Assembly: GCA_013042895.1 (NCBI GenBank)
Contig: JABDPD010000250.1
Coordinates: forward strand, 1-8,742
Length of the DNA: 8,742 nucleotides
Origin: Boseongicola sp.
Lineage (GTDB): Bacteria > Pseudomonadota > Alphaproteobacteria > Rhodobacterales > Rhodobacteraceae
Direction of reading: 5' to 3'
This document shows, one piece after another, positions 6,540-8,742 of the stretch (its first letter is position 1; every line of letters begins with the position of its first letter). Under the pieces are notes generated by a model, which worked only from the letters and a program-made list of their open reading frames with translations, did no database searches and was not told the DNA's origin. Made by a program: the position numbers and the translations under genes.

Positions 6540-7244
6540 TTAGTTGCCCAGCGCTTCGGACACTTGATTAAGCACATCCTGAACCATCTCAGGATTGCTT
6601 TCAGCAGCATTGATTGCAGCATTCAAGGTCGTCTTGGCAAGAGTGCCGAGATCGCTTTCGTCCACTCGCGCGCGCAGCGCTTCGGCGTCGAAAGTCGACG
6701 CTTCAGGCGCGGCTTCCGTGCCCGTTTCAGCGGCTTCGCTCGCTGTTTCGGTGGCGGCTTCTGTGACATCGCTTGCGGCTTCTGTCGTTGCGTCCGCTGC
6801 ATCGGTTGCAGTCTCTGCGGCCTCTGTGGCGGCGTCTGTCCCAGCGTCGGCGGCCTCGTTTGCGGCACCAGTAGCCTCATCGGCAGCACCTTGAACCGCG
6901 TCCTGCGCCTGCTCGGTCAGGCTATTGACAACATCACTGACCGCGTCTGCAGCAGCTGTGCCCTCGCCTAGCGCATCAGTAACTGCTTCGTTCACCGCAT
7001 TTGAGGCGTCATCAATTGCTTCATTAGCCGCCTCGACAGCACCTTCAACGGCTTCCTCAACCGCATCACCCACGGCATCAGACGCTTCAGTTGTCTCTTC
7101 CGCGACTTCTTCGACCACCTCTTGATCGGCCGGCGCCGGCGCTGGGGCTTCTACGACCATAGGTTCATTCCCTTGATTTTGAAGGAAAAACCAACCTGCC
7201 GCAGCAATGGCGACGACGATAACTGCAATAATGACATTTCTCAT
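6540..7244 (-). CDS. Membrane-anchored acidic Ala-rich low-complexity protein, function unknown
   Basis: A 234-residue protein I cannot assign to a named family. Residues 4-21 are a hydrophobic helix (VIIAVIVVAIAAAGWFFL) after a short MRN, best read as an uncleaved N-terminal anchor with the rest in the periplasm; a signal peptide cut near AAA is possible. A Pro/Ala linker (APAPAPA) follows. Residues 41-184 are almost only Ala, Glu, Asp, Thr, Val, Ser, Gln, Asn and Gly, with repeated EAA/DAA steps suggesting long amphipathic or coiled-coil helices. From R2 to R191 there is no Lys, Arg or His, and from F20 to F185 no aromatic residue. Residues 185-234 return to normal composition (FDAEALRARV... 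QVSEALGN) and may fold as a small helical domain. AGGAG lies 7 nt before the ATG. The gene converges with fpr and diverges from infC. Confidence 0.85.
   Translation of the reverse strand: MRNVIIAVIVVAIAAAGWFFLQNQGNEPMVVEAPAPAPADQEVVEEVAEETTEASDAVGDAVEEAVEGAVEAANEAIDDASNAVNEAVTDALGEGTAAADAVSDVVNSLTEQAQDAVQGAADEATGAANEAADAGTDAATEAAETATDAADATTEAASDVTEAATETASEAAETGTEAAPEASTFDAEALRARVDESDLGTLAKTTLNAAINAAESNPEMVQDVLNQVSEALGN
6693..7124 (-). repeat. Degenerate Ala/Glu/Asp/Thr repeat region inside the acidic-protein gene
   Basis: This part of the gene encodes residues 41-184. It is built of short degenerate units such as TEAAE, TDAAD, NEAAD and VEEAVEGAVEAANEAI. On the plus strand this shows as recurring GCGGCTTCTGT and GCGGCCTCTGT blocks. 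The units are not exact in length or sequence, so it is compositional repetition, not a satellite. Confidence 0.8.
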
Positions 7245-7389
7245 AACGAGGCTCCTGTTACCTAAACTAAGCGCCTATTGATGGCCTTCCATGGCTTTGT
7301 CCAGCCCTGACGCGGCGTCCGAAAAAAACTGGCAAAACACGGCCAATGCCACAGTGATCGCCGCGGAAATCGCGCCTACGGCTTTCTGG

Positions 7390-7418
7390 TTGAAAGCTGC
7401 CGCGTCTGCCCTTATTTT
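7390..7418 (+). promoter_or_regulatory. Candidate sigma-70-type promoter for infC
   Basis: TTGAAA (7390-7395, 5 of 6 to consensus) and TATTTT (7413-7418, 4 of 6) are separated by exactly 17 nt. Transcription would start near 7425, giving a leader of about 30 nt before the proposed infC start at 7456. If used, this promoter lies downstream of the ATG at 7291, so the longer reading frame could not be translated from this transcript. Confidence 0.6.
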
Positions 7419-7440
7419 ACGCCTCCAGAACGATCATAAC

Positions 7441-7458
7441 AAAAGGACGACCACCATC
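7441..7458 (+). promoter_or_regulatory. Shine-Dalgarno and AUC start site of infC
   Basis: AAAAGGA (7441-7447) is followed by an 8-nt spacer and ATC (7456-7458), the codon that aligns with residue 1 of IF-3 proteins. No ATG, GTG or TTG occurs in this place. The spacing is ideal for initiation at ATC. The only other in-frame options are ATG 7291 and GTG 7486, both without a ribosome site. Confidence 0.8.
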
Positions 7459-7998
7459 GCTCGCAGACCACACAACGCACCTCCGGTGCGTAACACCGGC
7501 CCACGGATCAACGAACACATCCGAGCGCCAGAAATTCGCCTCATCGGCGCTGAAGGAGAAAACGTCGGTGTCGTAACACCAGAACGCGCCGTAGACATGG
7601 CGATCGAAGCCGGACTTGATTTGGTCGAGATATCTCCAAATGCCACTCCTCCCGTTTGCAAAATCATGGACTTTGGTAAGTTCAAGTATGAGCAGCAAAA
7701 GCGTGAGAGCGAGGCCCGCAAGAAGCAGAAAATCATTGAAGTCAAAGAAGTTAAGTTCCGTCCCAACACGGATACAAACGACTACGATGTAAAGATGCGC
7801 AACGTGATGCGGTTCCTGGAGGCAGGCGACAAGGTGAAAATCACCCTGCGGTTCAGAGGGCGTGAGATGGCGCACCAGAACCTTGGTCGCGAACTCTTGG
7901 AGCGCGTGGCTGAGGACGTCGAGGGTGCAGGAAAGGTCGAGAACATGCCCAAGATGGAAGGCCGCCAGATGGTCATGATGATCGGCCCTGCCAAGTAA
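7456..7998 (+). CDS. infC: Translation initiation factor IF-3, non-standard AUC start
   Basis: IF-3 binds the 30S subunit, blocks premature 50S joining and rejects wrong start codons and initiator tRNA. Taken from ATC 7456, the protein is 180 residues, the length of E. coli IF-3, and begins (M)ARRPHNAPP as in related roseobacters as I remember them. The N-domain includes GPRINEHIR and [13 protein letters not shown]. The family signature [14 protein letters not shown] is intact, followed by the basic linker helix ([11 protein letters not shown]) and the C-domain ([27 protein letters not shown]). The frame stays open upstream to an ATG at 7291, but that would add 55 residues of non-family sequence without a ribosome site. 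Known infC genes start at AUU, AUC or similar, letting IF-3 repress its own translation; the same is inferred here. rpmI and rplT do not follow; a terminator does. Confidence 0.93.
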   Translation: MARRPHNAPPVRNTGPRINEHIRAPEIRLIGAEGENVGVVTPERAVDMAIEAGLDLVEISPNATPPVCKIMDFGKFKYEQQKRESEARKKQKIIEVKEVKFRPNTDTNDYDVKMRNVMRFLEAGDKVKITLRFRGREMAHQNLGRELLERVAEDVEGAGKVENMPKMEGRQMVMMIGPAK

Positions 7999-8025
7999 GG
8001 GCTTTCTGCGAATAAATTGAAATGG

Positions 8026-8058
8026 AACCCGGTCCTAGTTGGTCCGGGTTTTGTCTTT
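8026..8058 (+). terminator. Intrinsic terminator of infC
   Basis: AACCCGG (8026-8032) pairs with CCGGGTT (8044-8050); after a T-T mismatch two further C-G pairs close a TAGTT loop. The stem runs into TTTTGTCTTT (8049-8058). It lies 27 nt after the infC stop, so infC is probably transcribed alone. Confidence 0.92.
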
Positions 8059-8197
8059 CCAGACTTCTATTTCTGACGATATTACTTTCAAGCGGCCATA
8101 TTGGCAGGCACTCGCAGCACCCCTCCCTGCTCTTTTGTTTCGGTTCAGATTGGGCAACACTCCGGGCGATTCTTCATCCTTGTAACTGGGGCCTAAG

Positions 8198-8742
8198 ATG
8201 AACCTTCAATCGACGCCGAAACCCAAAGACACTCCGGATCTCGGGCGGTTTGACTGGGAGGACGCACTCCGCCTCTCAGACCAGCTGAGCGAAGATGAAC
8301 GCATGTTGGCAGACGCAGCTCGCAGCTTTGCGGCAGGCGTTTTGGCCCCAAAAGTGCGCGCGGCTTACGCCAACGAAACCGTCGATCCTAGCATCTTTTC
8401 CGAAATGGGCGAAGCAGGCCTTTTGGGGGTCACAATCCCCGAAGACCTGGGCGGGCTCGGGGCGAGCTATGTGACCTATGGCCTTGTGGCGAGAGAGATT
8501 GAACGCGTGGATTCCGGGTACCGCTCGATGATGTCGGTTCAGTCCTCGCTGGTGATGTATCCGATCTTTGCTTACGGCACCGGCGAACAGCGTCAAAAGT
8601 ACCTTCCGGGGCTAGCCGCGGGAACGCTCATTGGCTGTTTCGGCCTGACCGAACCCGACGCTGGTTCCGATCCCGCAGGCATGAAGACAACTGCGCGCAA
8701 GGTCGACGGGGGCTATGTGCTGAATGGCGCCAAGATGTGGAT
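8198..8742 (+). CDS. gcdH: Glutaryl-CoA dehydrogenase, N-terminal part (3' end outside window)
   Basis: An FAD acyl-CoA dehydrogenase that oxidises and decarboxylates glutaryl-CoA to crotonyl-CoA in lysine, tryptophan and benzoate breakdown. The window holds 181 codons plus two bases of an expected roughly 400. Evidence for this subfamily is the [17 protein letters not shown] start, the [18 protein letters not shown] block, the [24 protein letters not shown] segment (here IERVDSGY...) typical of glutaryl-CoA dehydrogenases, and the FAD/substrate motif [15 protein letters not shown] from C147. The catalytic Glu lies beyond the window. The ATG at 8198 has only a weak GGGG (8188-8191) upstream. 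In the 139 nt after the infC terminator I see no clear promoter or operator. It appears functionally unrelated to its neighbours. Confidence 0.92.
   Translation, partial: MNLQSTPKPKDTPDLGRFDWEDALRLSDQLSEDERMLADAARSFAAGVLAPKVRAAYANETVDPSIFSEMGEAGLLGVTIPEDLGGLGASYVTYGLVAREIERVDSGYRSMMSVQSSLVMYPIFAYGTGEQRQKYLPGLAAGTLIGCFGLTEPDAGSDPAGMKTTARKVDGGYVLNGAKMW

Noticed and set aside
6564..6971. Plus-strand Cys/Gly-rich open frame of 135 codons and other long open frames opposite the acidic-protein gene
   Set aside because: They arise because the GCN/GAN-rich codons on the minus strand give stop-free complements. They lack ribosome sites and family features, and the minus-strand frame has an anchor, a ribosome site and a terminator.
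7291..7455. ATG at 7291 as the IF-3 start
   Set aside because: It adds 55 residues unlike IF-3, has no ribosome site, and lies upstream of the likely promoter; the ATC at 7456 has an ideal site and gives the family length.
8059..8197. Possible small RNA or operator ahead of gcdH
   Set aside because: Only short 4-bp complementarities were found and no -10/-35 pair with sensible spacing.
8276..8596. Minus-strand open frame of 106 codons
   Set aside because: It lies wholly opposite the well-conserved gcdH reading frame and has no family signal.
1..8742. Mobile element, CRISPR array, defence system or tRNA
   Set aside because: No transposase or integrase motifs, no spaced exact repeats, no cloverleaf and no terminal inverted repeats were seen; the gene content is core metabolism.

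Overview
The window looks like a chromosomal segment of an alphaproteobacterium, most likely a marine Rhodobacterales (Roseobacter-type) organism. The evidence is the gene order Lrp-family regulator / cysG / DUF2849 / sulfite reductase / cysH / DUF934 / ferredoxin-NADP reductase, the IF-3 sequence (ARRPHNAPP... N-terminus) and a glutaryl-CoA dehydrogenase with the [17 protein letters not shown] signature. The assignment is from remembered family resemblance, not from a search. There are no mobile elements, CRISPR arrays, tRNAs or rRNAs.

Layout. 1-423 is the C-terminal third of a cytochrome P450 that begins outside the window. It converges on a minus-strand Lrp/AsnC-family regulator (437-895) that resembles the cysteine-sensing DecR type. 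A 143-bp divergent intergenic region with palindromes separates it from a tightly packed plus-strand operon for assimilatory sulfate reduction: siroheme synthase cysG (1039-2436), a DUF2849 protein (2433-2732), siroheme/[4Fe-4S] sulfite reductase (2737-4407), an iron-sulfur adenylyl-sulfate reductase cysH (4397-5146) and a DUF934 protein (5143-5562). Junctions are ATGA overlaps, a 4-nt gap or an 11-nt overlap, so translation is probably coupled. After a 69-nt gap comes a ferredoxin/flavodoxin-NADP reductase (5632-6477). CysG makes the siroheme, CysH turns APS into sulfite, the reductase turns sulfite into sulfide, and the FPR is the obvious candidate to supply electrons because no CysJ flavoprotein is present.

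The operon ends against a converging minus-strand gene (6540-7244) for a membrane-anchored, very acidic Ala/Glu/Asp/Thr low-complexity protein of unknown function. A strong hairpin terminator lies between them. Then come infC (IF-3), which appears to start on a non-standard AUC codon with its own promoter, Shine-Dalgarno and terminator, and the first 181 codons of glutaryl-CoA dehydrogenase (8198 to the window end).

Most of the window is ordinary core metabolism. The points most worth a second look are the AUC start of infC, the DecR-like regulator with a candidate operator facing the sulfur operon, the two uncharacterised proteins embedded in that operon, the APS-type active site of CysH, and the basic-residue-free acidic protein at 6540-7244.
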